A DNA stretch of 64,000 nucleotides, taken from Absidia repens (taxonomy: Eukaryota; Mucoromycota; Mucoromycetes; Mucorales; Cunninghamellaceae). The stretch covers positions 992,001 to 1,056,000 of the forward strand of contig MCGE01000011.1 of the NCBI GenBank assembly GCA_002105175.1, given 5' to 3'. The notes below the pieces were generated by a model. The model had not been told where the DNA came from, did no database searches, and saw only the letters and a list, made by a program, of their open reading frames with translations. Of the stretch, positions 34,386-47,344 are shown one piece after another. The position numbers and the translations under genes were made by a program. How positions within the stretch are numbered: the stretch's first letter is position 1; each line of letters opens with the position of its first letter.

Positions 34386-35902
34386 TTATCGTCTTCTTGG
34401 CGGTGATGATGGCTAAGTGATGATGAGGATGATGATGCAGTTGGAGATGGTGGTATAATGTCATTCAGGTTTTCCATATCCAAATCACCTCTCAGCATTT
34501 TCTCCAATAAATCTGTATCCTTGATGGCTAGTGATCGTCGTTTTGACTCCATAAGCATTTGTGATTGTCTTTTGGGGTCAGGTGGCGGCGATGGTGAATG
34601 ATGTTGTTGATGGTGATGGCGCATAGAATTTATGTCTTTGCAGTTCAGATCCTAATTCAATTGGTTGGGCGCGGGTTAGTTCTCTTGTGCAGGTATGTCA
34701 ATTAATATCACTTTTGTTGTTTACCCTTTGCATCATTTCCAACTTGTCCTCCAATTCGATAAAGTCTTGTTCGAGCTGTGAGACAATGTCATCCTTCATT
34801 TTGAGTTCATTTTTGAGCATCTGAATATCATCATCCTTGTAAGATTGTTGGCGTAAAATGGTATCCTTTTCGTTTTCCAGTTCATCAATGACTTGTTCAA
34901 GCTGGGAGAGTTTTCGTTCCAATTCAGCTGCATATGAGCCCTGTGAGATTGTTGAATGAATGATCGGACGGCATATATGCTGTGCTTCGACTCCATTATT
35001 CTCTTCTTGTTGCTGATCGTCATTTTCAGGAGGTAGAGTCATCACAACGGTAGATTGATCCACGGGTGCCGAAGTATAGCAGCATATTTCTTCACAGTTT
35101 GCGTCGCCATTGATCTAAATAAATCATAAAAATAAAAATCTGATTAATACCATGTGGTGAAATCATTATTTTAATTTTGTGAAACCATCCTTGTCCCCTC
35201 TTTTCCCTCCACACCCCCCACTTCCCCTTTTACCTGTCGATGAAGTAGATTGATCATTTGAACAAGGTATTCATATTCGGGCCCCACAGTTTTCATAGAT
35301 AGGACTTGATCGGCTTGGAATTGATTCAGTTTTTCGGTTTTATCCTCCAAATCTTGTTGTAATAACCGGGTCGTTCTTTGAAGTTGTACATTGTTAAAGG
35401 TCAATTCTCGAATCGTCGTTTGCAGAGGTTGTGTTTTTTGTTCAATAAGATTGTCGGTGTCCACCTTTAGTAATCGATTAGAGCGTTGTAGCCTAACATT
35501 TGATAGTGTGAGCGATTCTATTTGAGCTTCTAATTGTCGTGTTCGAGTATTACTGTTGCCTTGTTGAATTTCTCGTCGGTCGTTTGGTTTGCTGTCTTTA
35601 TCTAGAGTCCTTGCTGGTGCTACTGCTGTTGCTTGTGCTGTTTCTGCTAATTGTTCCTATGATAAAATTGTTTTTGAATAAGTACGATGATCCTGATTCA
35701 TATATGTTAGTGACTTTCTTACATTGTCGTTCTTGGGTATGGAGTAGTTCATGAGGTTGGAATTAACACTGAAACGTGTTGGGGTGGCGATGGACGAATC
35801 CTGGAGAGAAGATATAGAAGAAGAAGAGCGAGGAGAAAGGTGTGACATGTGTTGAGATAAGTGCGAAGAAGAAGTGGAAGAAGAGTCAGTATGGAAAGCC
35901 AT
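33947..35902 (-). CDS. Coiled-coil protein with C-terminal hydrophobic hairpin, 4 exons (565 aa)
   Basis: Exons 35902-35723, 35656-35234, 35114-34725 and 34651-33947 sum to 1698 nt, all phase 0. Domains in order: a Ser-rich N-terminus; two long coiled coils, about residues 100-200 (LEAQIESLTLSNVRLQRSNR and following heptads) and about 250-330 (LERKLSQLEQVIDELENEKD..., LEQDFIELEDKLEMMQR); a disordered region with a poly-Asp run; and near the C-terminus two hydrophobic segments (AIFTMMAVLLGCASQLGI and LPLTLTVIISGFLWSGG). The layout resembles membrane-tethered coiled-coil proteins of the ER, Golgi or nuclear envelope. I do not recognise a named family. Four coherent exons with consistent phase make the gene model strong even though function is unknown. 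Confidence 0.72.
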
Positions 35903-36264
35903 AGTGGAGACAAAGATGAGAAAGAAAAAAAGAAGAAGAAAAGAAGCGTTTCAATTTGAAGGGGCACGAGGTTTTTACCATTTTGGCCAAAATCAATGTC
36001 GGTAGTTTAATTGTTTTTTTTTTTTTTTTTTTTTTTTGAGAGTCGAAAGATATTTTTTCTGTTGCGGTCATCGGACAAAAACTTGCTTTCTTTTTTTACC
36101 CTCCTTTTCCCTCCTTTTGACTCCTTTTTTTCAGCTTTTACGCAAATCTCATTTCTTCTTCTTCTTCTTCTTCTTTTCATTCAATCTTCCTCCTTACTCC
36201 CACTCAATTTAGAATACCTCATCTTTTTATTTATTTGTTTTAATTATTTCTCTACCTTTGTACA

Positions 36265-37371
36265 TTGCTTCCACTCATGTTACATAATGTCCAACGCCTG
36301 CTTTGCCCTTCTTTTCGTCATCGCACTGCCGTTACTTTTATCCGACTGAATCATCACCGAGGCATACTCCAACAACAAAGGACATACTATTCAGCTGCTG
36401 CTATCTCTCAACATGAAAAAGCAAGGTCCAACTTGAATGTGATTGACTTTTTTGACCCTGATTTGGCAACAAGTACACCACTCAACTATACTTTGAAGTA
36501 CGGCGTCTCTGGCCACGCAAAGGCTGGGAAGCCTGTAAATGATCCTTTACAGGACGATGGTATTTATACTAGTGTGCAGGTTGGTGATGACGCTTACTTT
36601 GTACGGAATGATAGTCTTGGTGTTAGTGATGGTGTTGGAGGTAAGCTGTTATCGTTACTGGTAAAAATGTGTATTAATTTGGGCCCTTTTTTTTTTTTTT
36701 TATCTACAGGATGGAGAACTCATACAGGTAGAACTGAAATAATTATAATGTATAATGTGAATGGTGAGGGAAAGTCATTGATTAAGCTAACACCATACCT
36801 TTTTTTTTTTTTTTATCTTTTTTTTTTATCGTTATAGGTGCCAATCCAGCACTCTATTCCAGAAAGCTCATGCATTATGCTCAAGTGGAACTGGATCGAA
36901 TCAAAAGCAATGTCCGCCCTCAACATGTCCCGCAACATATTCCAAATCCTGTTGAAATTATGGAAAATGCTTATCATCTTACGACTTTGGATGCTCAAAA
37001 TGAAGTAAGTCGTAGCAATTATCAGGAGGTGTGAAGGGGAAAAATACGGTGCATGTTTTTGGGAAACATTTAATACTTTTTTGTAAAAATCCTACAGATT
37101 TGTTTATTCATTAATGGGCTTATTCTTTTTATATATAGGGTATTGTAGGTTCAACAACTGCTTGTATTGTGGTCTTATGCCAGGATGAATTACGGGTCGC
37201 AAATTTGGGGGATTGTGGAATATCGGTCATACGGCGAAATAACTATGTTTTTCGATCAGAAGAACAACAACATTCCTTCAACTTCCCATACCAATTAGGA
37301 ACAGCGTCATTTGATTCGCCTTTGGATGCACAGGTAAATGCTTCATTCGCATTTCAAATAAACTCTTCTGA

Positions 37372-37406
<35 letters not shown>

Positions 37407-37876
37407 GGATTCACTAGCAATTTACAATTAAAGTGGAAGAGGGCGATATCATGATCTTGGCATCAGACGGCTTATTCGACAATCTTTACGACGATGAAAT
37501 CATGGAAGAAGTACAGAACTGCATAGAAAAGGACCAACTAGATCACTCAGCATCGTCAACAGAATCATCTTCAGAAATATTGCCATTATCAAACGTCCCA
37601 ATACAAGAAATATCTGATGCACTGGCTTTTAGAGCAAAGGTAGTTAGCGAAGATCCGGACAATCCCACTTCCCCTTTCCAAGTCAGAGCTATGCATGAAG
37701 GTTTATACTATCAGGTAAAGCAAATATTTGTGTATAAAATGTTGGATATCATACTAATGCTGTTACCGTTTTATTATTATTATATATAGGGTGGCAAAGC
37801 TGACGATGTTACTGTAATAGTGGCTGTAATTAACCGTGACGAAAAACCAGGACCTTCTCCCCCTCCTTTGCCTTGA
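36265..37876 (+). CDS. PTC7: Ptc7-type PP2C protein phosphatase, mitochondrial, 6 exons (379 aa)
   Basis: Exons 36265-36640, 36710-36727, 36838-37004, 37139-37333, 37418-37714 and 37790-37876 sum to 1140 nt. The N-terminus is basic and hydroxylated with no acids for about 40 residues (LLCPSFRHRTAVTFIRLNHH), a mitochondrial presequence. PP2C motifs: DDAYFVR, metal-binding SDGVGGW, GSTTACIVVL, VANLGDCGISVIRR, EGDIMILASDGLFDNLYDDE and KADDVTVIVA, matching the Ptc7/PPTC7 branch. The family dephosphorylates mitochondrial proteins and supports coenzyme Q synthesis and mitophagy control. The DGVGGW metal motif is split by intron 1, and exon 2 is just 18 nt. Intron 1 is 69 nt, in frame and free of stops, which matters because S. 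cerevisiae PTC7 is known for regulated intron retention. Confidence 0.9.
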
Positions 37877-37931
37877 ACCGATCTTCACTCTTAAGTTTAA
37901 CTCATCCCCGTTTTAGTTTTATACCCTCATC

Positions 37932-37971
<40 letters not shown>

Positions 37972-39184
37972 TTCACATTTATTATCTCATACCCCATCTT
38001 GTATATAGTTTATTCTCCTTTGTTATTCTCGTTTTTATTTTTATCATATCATTTAGTTTGTATCAAAATCTGTCTTCTAAAAATAAACAACCCCCCTTTT
38101 TTTTCTTCATATCTTTGTGATCAACATATTATATCTGTATTAAAATATCATGTCACTTTTTTCTGTCCAACGAGGGGAGTATTTGCCGGAAATGGTAAAG
38201 GAAAAGGGGGTGTGCATCCGTTACAGGCGCCAAATGCGAAGGTGTGATTTTATTGTAGGTACAGTCGCGGACAGCAACTGAAAATATAATAGGCTGTTTA
38301 CTGTCAGAGGATGAGTTACATAATTATGGTGGTCCACTACATATCATAGATTTTACAATGCAGTAAAGTACATACTGTAGATACGCAACTCACTCATTTC
38401 ATTTCTTGTGAAAATTTATGCCTCGTCTTGTGACTTGGGGTGTTTTATTATTATTATTTTAAGATGTATCATGCTATATGCTTTAAAAAATCAATTTTGT
38501 GTGCCCTACAGTATCACCTATGTAACATACGACCGTAAAACAACGCGCAGATGATAAAGGTCGTGGAAAGAAGGTCAAATCAATAATAAAAGATGCTTGA
38601 TTTGGAATGCAACTAGCAGTGGTAACATCAAATATATATGCTACAGTTCAGCAAGAGCACAATTTCAAAGCTTTCTCACATTTGTAAAAAAAAATGATCT
38701 ACTAGGTGCTTGGAGAGGACTGTTGGATTGCGATTTATGAAAAAATTGGAGTCCACCGACGTTTTGTACCATAATACGCGGCCCTTAGACTCACTGACTT
38801 CATTTTTATTTTATTATACCACATCCAGACCTTCCCCCCCCAATCAGTATACATCTATATCCAGTCTAATAGAGGCTACATTGGCGGAAGTGGCTTGATT
38901 AATATGTATGATAGAGCTGGAATGAAATTCGTTTCCTATTGAGTAACCTAGAACTGTCAACATGTCGCTCATGCTTCAGCGAGGTAGGGAGAGCATACAT
39001 AGATAGTTAAAATGCTGTGCAAATTTTATATAGTAATGGTATATGCACAACACTGCAAACCAGTATCTGGGGTACGACGGGAAAAGTAGTCGTGGTGGTG
39101 AAATTGAAAGCAAATGCTTGGTAGTACTCTCACAAAACACATACAATAGGAACCCTGTTTACTATCTGGTAAGTCAGAAGACGG
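37877..39184. other. PTC7 3' flank and gene-poor region
   Basis: Contains an AT microsatellite (37936-37969), an AAAATAAACAA poly(A)-like context near 38078, and about 1 kb of AT-rich DNA with no supportable frame. Confidence 0.45.
37936..37969. repeat. (AT)n microsatellite
   Basis: Pure AT dinucleotide run of about 34 nt in the PTC7 3' flank. Confidence 0.9.
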
Positions 39185-40385
39185 GAAAATAATATTTCAT
39201 TGAAACATATTGGCAGATATTAAAACTAAATGGGAGAGTTTCATTATGATAAGGGATTTAATGGAAGGATCTATTAGAAGAAGCATGAAGGGAACTAAAA
39301 TGAGATCTAGATAATGGTCATTAATAATGTAAAGAAACACATGTAAAGTGGAAACTAATATACTGTAAAAGCCTGAGAAAATCTTAAGGGATATATGCCA
39401 TTAAAACATAGCAAAATTCAACACTAATATGAAGGGACAATGGTAAAGGCGTATCTATTGTACAGTACTGTGATGTACAAAACATGAAGGAGACTAATGG
39501 GTCATTTTTCGTTGAAGCAGGTAAAAATATACATATTTTATTCAAATATAGATACAGAATATGGACAAACTAAGACTAAGCTAAGCCAATGAAGGCACCA
39601 AAAGCGAACTCATGGTCGTCCCAAATCCTGAATCCAAATGAAAGGATTTCCCCATGCATCTCGTAATCCCTATCTGAAAACCCTTCTAAACTAGTCCTAA
39701 CAAGAATATAAATCCAATATAACTCCATATAAGTCGAATGGTGAAAAAAAAAAAAAAAGAAAATGGAAAGAGAGAGAGAGAAAAAAAATAAGTAGGAGAA
39801 AATAAATATTCACGTGGGCGGCATTTAAAATGCTCATTTTTGTCTCTAGTGGGACAAATACCGTCACTTTCTTTTTTGCTTCGCCTATTTTTTACAACTA
39901 TCAGTACCATGCGGCATCAGTAACATGGTGGTTCTCTTATCATGACAGTGGCCACCAGAATTCAGCATCAGTGAGCAGGTTGAAGCAGTTTGGCTTAGTT
40001 TAGTTTATCCGCCTTCACCGTAGAATAGCTTTCCACTCATCATGGCGTAGCGTACCTCTTTTGTTGGCCATGTTTTATTACAATATGTTTATTCTACAAC
40101 AAGATGTCCCCACACCCACATACACGTACCCCTGATCGTCTTATATTTAGATAAGTGTCGTAGTATAATCATCAGACCAGTTTCGTTTAGTTGTTATAGT
40201 TTATATTCATATTTGAATAAAATATGTCTTAACCGTTTACTTTAACATCGTCTCTCATATGTTTAATTTGCCTTATAGAATGGGTTTATCCGCATTGTAC
40301 CGTGCTGTGCGTATAGTGCATATGTGTGCAAAAAAAAAAAAAAAAAGTTGATGCGTGTATGTGTGTGTATGTATAAAAGGGGGGA
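39185..40385 (+). repeat. Dispersed non-coding repeat, copy C (long form)
   Basis: Same family as copies A, B and D. Carries the upstream GGATCTATTAGAAGAAGCATGA box, the AACTAAGCTAAGCCAATGAAGG, CCCAAATCCTGAATCCAAA, GATTTCCCCATGCAT and CCCTTCTAAACTAGTCCT boxes, a purine tract and TTCACGTGGGCGG. Unlike A and B it continues about 550 nt further with blocks shared only with copy D (TTTCCACTCATC, TTTATTCTACA, TGAATAAAATATG, TATAGTGCATATG). No long frame on either strand. Confidence 0.75.
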
Positions 40386-41289
40386 ATTAGGTATGAAGCA
40401 ACATCAACGACCGTTGTGCTCAGTGCTCCATCTGCTGCAGTAGGTTTCTAAAAATAGAGGTAAGAGGGGATTCTTAAATGGGGTTAGAAACGCAGGCGCA
40501 GCTAAAACTTGTACAAAAAGAAGAAGTAACAATCAAAGCATTCATGTTCCCGATTGGCTGCCAGTTTTTTTTTTTTTTTCGAACCTGTTTCTTAGTTCAG
40601 CACAAGGCATGAAGTCTCTCTAGGATGAAATTTGCCGACAACTATTATATGTACGTCAATGCTGAAGAGGTTTTTCGACAGACAATGCCACTTCGCCTTT
40701 GTTTCTTTATTTTTCTTTTTGATTGTATTATATGAATATGATAGTATGTATACAATATGCATACTTTTCGGTACTAACACTCTTACACAGCCCCCATCCG
40801 CTCCTATACAGCACTCCTTCTGCAATAGCGAAAACAGCTGACATGATTGAGTTTGAAGGCTTCAAAACAAAATAGTAACCGTAAGTACCTTCGGTTAATA
40901 GATTAGCTGAACGATATTAGGTAAACGTAGGTTTCTTGGCCAGCAGCTGGCATTGCTCAATAGACATTGATGTCTGGTCAAAAGAAACGATGCAAAAATA
41001 GTATACTATTTGGCACTTACTACTGGAGGAAAATGCTATATTGAAATAAAAAAGAAAAATATTCTTTTGGTTTCTTTAATGTTAGGCAGAGACATGAGGC
41101 GAGGTTGTGGAATAATATGAATTTAATAGGTCGATTGCGGTGGGGTGGCAACTGCATGAAAATTCCAATCGATTTTGAATTGGGTAAAATTTGTTGGTGG
41201 TCTGTCGGTGATTAAATATGCTGTGATTTTTTTGGGACTCTGTCTGTCGCCATCCTCTCTTTTCTACAATTTCTTTTACTCCTTCACCT
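40386..41289. other. Intergenic region upstream of the GCK gene
   Basis: About 0.9 kb, no supported gene. It has a T run at 40566-40579 and ends in a C/T-rich leader just before the kinase ATG. Confidence 0.45.
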
Positions 41290-44200
41290 ATGTCTAAACA
41301 TGCTAGCAGTGTACCAGCTTCCCAGCTCTATACGAAATTGAAAAAAGTAGGGAAAGGTGCATATGGATCTGTTTACAAAGGGTAAGTCAATATGGCCTTC
41401 TTTTCCTTTTTATATTTGTCAAATTTATAGATGTTTTTTCTTCTAACATATAAACGATGTTGCTCTTTCCTTTTTCTTTTTTCTTTTTGGCTGTTAGGAT
41501 CAATAACAAAACGAAACAAATAGTTGCCATCAAGATTCTCAACTTGGACACCGAAGAAGACGATGTTGTGGATATACAAAAGGAAATAGCAATGCTATCA
41601 CAGTTGACACATGCGAAATCTCAAAATATCACCCCTTTCTATGGCAGCATTCTCGACGACACAAAACTATGGATTATTATGGATTATGCAGCTGGTGGAA
41701 GTATCAGGACTGTCGTAAGTAAAACTACTGAAATAATAAGATATACTTCCGGATACTCACTACCGCTTTGTATTCAATAGATGAAAGCTGGTGCTCTTGA
41801 AGAAAAATACATCTCCACCATTGTCCGTGAAGTTTTGTTGGCTCTATCCTACTTGCACAAAAACTTGATCATACATCGAGACATTAAAGGTAAAGTGATG
41901 AAAACATGCGGATGATGAATCAATGGCCACTTACTCACCTATCGTGCATTACTATTATTGTTATAATCTATCTAGCTGCAAACATTTTATTGACGGCTGA
42001 AGGTGATGTACAGTTATGCGATTTTGGTGTAGCAGGGCAAACATCAGTCAATCATTTGAAACGAAATACATTTGTGGGTACTCCGTAAGTATCGAATACT
42101 AGACTATGATTCATACCTGTGTTAATATACTCAAGATCTGTGTCTCATGAATTATCTATAGATATTGGATGGCTCCTGAGGTGATTCGGGAAGGCGCTTC
42201 GTATGACTATAAGGTAATAATGACAAACAACAGTCAAAGACAATTAAAAAAAATATGCGCAACTAAAGCCTTCTCTGTCTTTTCTCCTTTATTTTATTTA
42301 GGCGGATATATGGTCTCTTGGTATCACGGTGTATGAAATGGCAACTGGTAATCCCCCTTTAGCTCACGTTGATCCCATGCGTGCAATCATCTTGATCCCA
42401 AAATCCAAACCACCAAAATTGGACAACTCATTCTCTGCTGCTATACGAGAATTTGTTGATCTTTGTTTATGTGAAGAGCCAAATGATGTAAGCCTTGAAA
42501 GGAAGTGAACAAAGTTCACAAATTGCTTTAGTACTAACTCCTTGTTTTTTTGACACTTTTAGCGGTGGAACGCTGATGACCTAGCAAAAACGAAATTCAT
42601 CAAGAACTCAAGCAAAACCAACAAATCAATTCTTCGGGATGTCATCACTCGTTATGAAGATTGGAAGAGAAAAAACGACACTAGCAAACGACGAAGTATT
42701 GCATCTGACGATATCAGCAGCAGGTAAACCGACGATTATAAAATCAAAATAGAAGACGACTTCACATTGAATCTCACAATTATTCTGTATTAGTGATAGC
42801 GAAGATCCGGCACTAGATGATTTTGAAGGAAATAATGGTGACTGGGAATTTGATGTAAGTTTTTACTTCCATAACATAGTTGCAACGAAATCATCTAATT
42901 AATGATTTTTAATTCTTTTAGACAATACGAAATAGCAAACAAGGTATATCAACGGGCAATTCGGATCATATCAACAAAGTAGCACCGACAGTGACTACCC
43001 AAACGATAACCATGGAAAGGAATCTCTCCAAGACCTCAGCTACATCAGACGTGGCATCAAACACATCTGCACAGAGAAACCATGACTATCACCCTCTTGT
43101 CCGATTATTTGAAAATAATTCGCCTCAACAAACGTCAGATCTCCTCGCACCACCAGGATCACTAGCAAACCCACCGGCAAACTTATCTCCAACGACTTAC
43201 TTTAATTCATCCACATCAATGTCAGCCACCCCAACTGTATCGCCATCATTACAGCCATCACCTACGCCCATTATCAACTACGGAGTTAGTTCGTCAACCC
43301 CTATACCACCGCCGTCTACCACCTCACAGCAATGGGTTGATCAACTGCAAACGATAAAACCTTTAGGAACAAAAAACTCACCAGCAGCACACGACTTGGA
43401 TGAATCACCATCATCATCGGGATCATTTTTATCAACTTCTCCTCTCTCATCATCAACCGAAAGAACTCACATGACACCGCTATCATCAACATATCTTCGC
43501 CCTAGTTTGGGTCTCGACGAACAAGCAGCAGCAACCCCACCCAGCTCTTCGAAACTCATACCTGGGATTAGTCATAGTCGATCCCCAACTCAATTTGCAG
43601 TCTCCAACAAACTCATACCTTTGACTCGACCCTCTTCCCCCGACGATGCTGTGTCCACTGGAAGTAGTCAATCTATGTCCAGGACTCGATCTTATTCTGA
43701 CCAACGACAAAATCATGTTCTATCTCAAGATCCAACCACTCTCTCCATCACTAGCCCGAATGGTCATCATCAAGAACTACGTCCGCCAATCCCGTCATTG
43801 GCATCATCGTCACCAGCGATATCAGCACAGATCGGGCGACACAATTCAACCACATCGTCATCATCATCAAATCATTTGGCCAGGCGTGTGCGTTCGGCAA
43901 CAACTCTTAGGCGGTCTGACGAAGATACCGTACCACTCAAAGCACTAGTCACAAACAAGCAACAAATGTATAACCAACAACAAAGTCAACAACAGAAGCA
44001 ATCCAAGCAACTTAATCCGGCATCATCTTCTCCAATACATAGGACACCCGGCAACAAAAAGCATGCTGATCATCGACGTAGCATTAGTGCTGACAATGTC
44101 GCGAAGTGCGAGGTAAAGGAGAGAGGGAATGGGCAGAGAAAAGTCGCAGAATGCATATTTACTATATATATATATATATTCTGGCAGGATGTTATGAAAC

Positions 44201-44481
44201 AGAAAGACTTGACAGAACAGCTGGACAATCATTTATCTCAGAAATACAACGACAAGCAAGTATTAAATGAAAATGGCGACTACCCTGCAATCTCACCTCA
44301 AGGACCTCTGAAATTGTCGCCTACTCAGCAAGATATACATTCAACCACCATTAGACCTTTGGATCTTGATGGAGTGAATACGACAAGCACAATATGCGAT
44401 GAACTATACATGGCTTTTGGCGATCTGAATTGTTGGCTGGATAGGTTAGACATGGCTGTCAATCAGCAAACATTACCTTAA
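41290..44481 (+). CDS. Germinal-centre kinase of the Nak1/Kic1 (Ste20) type, 10 exons (823 aa)
   Basis: Exons 41290-41381, 41498-41714, 41781-41889, 41976-42084, 42162-42213, 42302-42487, 42563-42723, 42794-42854, 42922-44112 and 44188-44481 sum to 2472 nt. The N-terminal kinase domain is complete: glycine loop [22 protein letters not shown] lysine, [31 protein letters not shown] (GCK-type activation segment), and [19 protein letters not shown]. The Ste20/GCK signature [11 protein letters not shown] and the N-terminal catalytic domain with a long disordered tail place it with fungal Nak1/Kic1/Sid1 kinases that act with Mob/NDR (RAM/MOR) pathways in polarity and septation. The tail (about 530 residues) is Ser/Pro/Thr-rich, with an ordered-looking C-terminus ([19 protein letters not shown]). 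The last intron (44113-44187) is 75 nt without a stop in frame, so a retained form would add 25 residues. Confidence 0.92.
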
Positions 44482-44599
44482 TCCCCCTCTCTCCTTATAC
44501 ACACACGAACTTTTGTATTTTTACCATTAGTTATATCACTTCCCTTTTGTTATATTATATTTTTATTCTATATATTGTCTCATTGTTTTACGGTATAGA

Positions 44600-44605
44600 A
44601 ATAAA
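44600..44605 (+). terminator. Poly(A) signal of the GCK gene
   Basis: AATAAA about 120 nt past the kinase stop codon. Confidence 0.45.
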
Positions 44606-44700
44606 AATCCCTCTATGATAAGTTTGTACCACAAATATTTGATTCTTTTTATGTGGCATGGTATTTAACATTCGTGTGTCGTTGAAGAAAAACATCAACG

Positions 44701-44731
<31 letters not shown>
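44701..44731. repeat. (TC)n microsatellite followed by poly(T)
   Basis: TC dinucleotide run with one interruption, then about 14 T. Confidence 0.9.
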
Positions 44732-44739
<8 letters not shown>

Positions 44740-45233
44740 TTTTTTGTTACTGCATAGAACTACTACGCGGGACAAACTCAAATATATTTTTTTGACCCAT
44801 GAGCTACACGTCAGGCATGACAGCTATAAAAAGGCTATTATATTCAATTTATACGGTCTTCACTTTTTTTTTGTCGGTTGAGATTTTGAATCCCGCCGCA
44901 TGATTTATGCATGATTCAAAGGTTTTGAGCAATTTGAATGAGATGTTTTGCGGGTTTGGGTCGTCAATTTTGTCTTTTAGTAGAAGTTTTATTTGAAAGA
45001 TCCAAGAGTGCAGAATAAATGAACCTCTTTACGGTCATCCGCTATCCAGTAATAGGCAGTAAAGATCCACGATGATTGAATACATGTCATTGGGCAAATC
45101 TTCCATTTCATTGGCCAGTAGCTCTATCTTAAAGTTTTGTTTTAAATGCCGCGATCTTTTGTTCCTGTTTTTTTGGGGGGGGGCAGTTACCTTCTATTTT
45201 ATTTTATATTTTTTTATTCAATATTCCAAGTTC

Positions 45234-46871
45234 ATGTCTACAGCAGAAAACTCCAAAGGCCAAAAAAGTATATTGGTAATACGGATGACGAATTAGGATG
45301 AAACTTTACAATGAATGTTACTAACAACGAGGGTGGGGCTTTTATGTTTTGGGACAATGTTGACGTACTAGAATGCAGCAGCAGCGGGACTGGCAGCTGG
45401 CACATTGGAAATTCTTGCTATGCAGGTAAAAAAAAAAAAAAAAAAAAAAAAGAACAGTATGACTACGACTATAGAGCAGTTCTTCACTACCTTTTTTTTT
45501 TTCTTGTCCTTCTTTGAATAGCCTACTGATGTCATCAAAACACGCTCTCAATCTGTGCGCGTAGCTTCCCATTACCAGAAAGGACTTATTCAAACCTTTC
45601 GCCAGGTCTTGAAGGAAGAAGGCTTCTCGGGTAAGAAACAGGCGAATAACAGGAAAAGCATTGATGTATGGACCTTTGAACTTATGGGCATTTTTGCTAT
45701 TGTATTTGTAGCTTTTTATAGAGGGACTGCACCCGTTTTGTGTATAGTTGGACCAAGGATATCGCTGCAATATATGGGACTGGCCTTTTACAAACCTATT
45801 TTTGAAAAAATGGATTTTCTCCCGGCACATAGCTCAGCAGGACTAGCAGGGGTATGATCAAACGATTTTTAAAGACGAGGATGCCTTAAGTAGTAACATT
45901 TTTCGGGTTTGTCTTTTAGATTTGCACAGGTATAACGCAAGCGGTGACATTGGGTAAGTCACATGTATTAAAAAAAAAAGGAATAGACATACACTTTGTC
46001 GTATATGGACTGATGGATCTACTTATTTTTAGTGACACCATTGGAAATGATCAAGGTCAGGCAACAGACAGATCTTATGAATGCGAAGCATGAAAGAAAA
46101 TATTATGGATTAATCAGTACGGCATCCTCAATTATCCGAAATGAAGGGTAAGGATTTATTTTCGTTTGTGTAGAATAGAAATGGTAGCTAATTAACTTTT
46201 TTTTTTTTTTGGTTTTGTAGATTCTTATCGCTATATAGTGGGTTAGCAGCAACGGTTGTCCGACAATCATGGGGTAAAACCATCATTTAATGATACTATG
46301 TCTGTGGGTAGATGTTTTGATGTCAAGATTGTTAAAATGTGTGCTTTTTTTTTTTTATCTGTTAGGCCTTCTGGTCAAGTTCTCTGGATATACAGAAATT
46401 AAGTCCTTTTTTGAAAGAACTGCTAGCGATCCGACTCAACCTCTCAGTCCTTGGAAACATATGGTCAGTGGTGGTTTAGCTAATGTTTTGGTGGGTGTTT
46501 TGAATTCTCCTCCTGATGTAGTGAAAACAAGGTAAAAAGTCGACATATATTGTGGATTTTGAAAAAACGAGGGTTGCTGATTGTCTTGGTTTATTTAGAA
46601 TGCAAGATTCTGGTAAACTCTATAGTAGCACTTGGAATTGTATATCAAGTATGGCAAGAAATGAAGGATTTTCCTCGTTCTTCCGTGGATCTTGGTTGCG
46701 AATTGTGCGAGTATCAATAGGTAACCCCAACATCACCCAAATAGATCTATAAAGCGTATATTGTGATAATGATGATTTCCTTTGCTTTTATAATTAGGGG
46801 GCGCCATCCAATTTTCCGCTTATGAGGCGGTCATGGCACATTTGGAAGAACACAAAACTTTGATTGGTTAG
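45234..46871 (+). CDS. Mitochondrial carrier family protein, tricarboxylate-carrier-like, 10 exons (302 aa)
   Basis: Exons 45234-45275, 45372-45425, 45522-45630, 45712-45851, 45920-45953, 46033-46147, 46221-46273, 46366-46531, 46599-46720 and 46798-46871 sum to 909 nt, the usual carrier length. All three Px[DE]xx[KR]x[KR] signatures are present: MQPTDVIKTRS, TPLEMIKVRQ and SPPDVVKTRM, each ending an odd-numbered helix, so the six-helix threefold repeat is complete. The third repeat (SGKLYSSTWNCISSMARNEGF..., FFRGSWLRIVRVS) and the second (TPLEMIKVRQ, SGLAATVVRQSWG) resemble citrate/tricarboxylate carriers most, but the substrate is inferred, not shown. The protein sits in the inner mitochondrial membrane with no cleaved presequence expected. 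The donor of intron 2 is followed by a pure A run of about 24 nt, a feature shared with other introns here. Confidence 0.85.
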
Positions 46872-47344
46872 ATTAGATTAGTTATTATAGATATTAGCAG
46901 TCAATAAAATTTACTCTATTACTTCTATATGTCTCTCTTTTTGTTTTTTATTATGTTATACGTTTATCTTTAGACTCCTAGGAGTAAAAAGGGGTAGAGC
47001 GGGCTGGGAATACAGTCATGCTGAAAATCAAGAGTCCTAGAAATATCAACTTGTTGCTGAGCCTTAGAGAATGGGGAAAGTTGTTCATATATAAGCTAGA
47101 AGCAGCACAAAAAAGCCCTATAGTGGTGAACACACGCTGAGAACAATTTAGATTCATTTACATAATTGAGCGAACAGGTATATGACTATCTTTCATAGTA
47201 CGTAGCATAAGGCTCTCAATCAATCTCTGGGTCTCTAACAAAGAAAGTAGCCATACTGTGCGAATAAGAGGGCAACTATTCATTATGACACTCCCAAAAC
47301 AGCTACAGTAGCAATATTGTTTGTTGTATGATGTATCAGAGGGT
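46872..47344. other. Carrier 3' flank
   Basis: Short non-coding stretch between the carrier gene and repeat copy D. No supportable gene. Confidence 0.4.
46903..46908 (+). terminator. Poly(A) signal of the carrier gene
   Basis: AATAAA about 30 nt past the stop codon. Confidence 0.5.

Larger units (their letters stand above)
44482..45233. other. Intergenic region between kinase and carrier genes
   Basis: Holds the kinase poly(A) signal (44600), a (TC)n tract (44701-44731) running into poly(T), and an AT/T-rich leader for the carrier gene. Confidence 0.5.

Noticed and set aside
40592..40841. Overlapping short frames on both strands near 40.6-40.8 kb
   Set aside because: Low information, no splice partners or motifs; probably chance in non-coding DNA.
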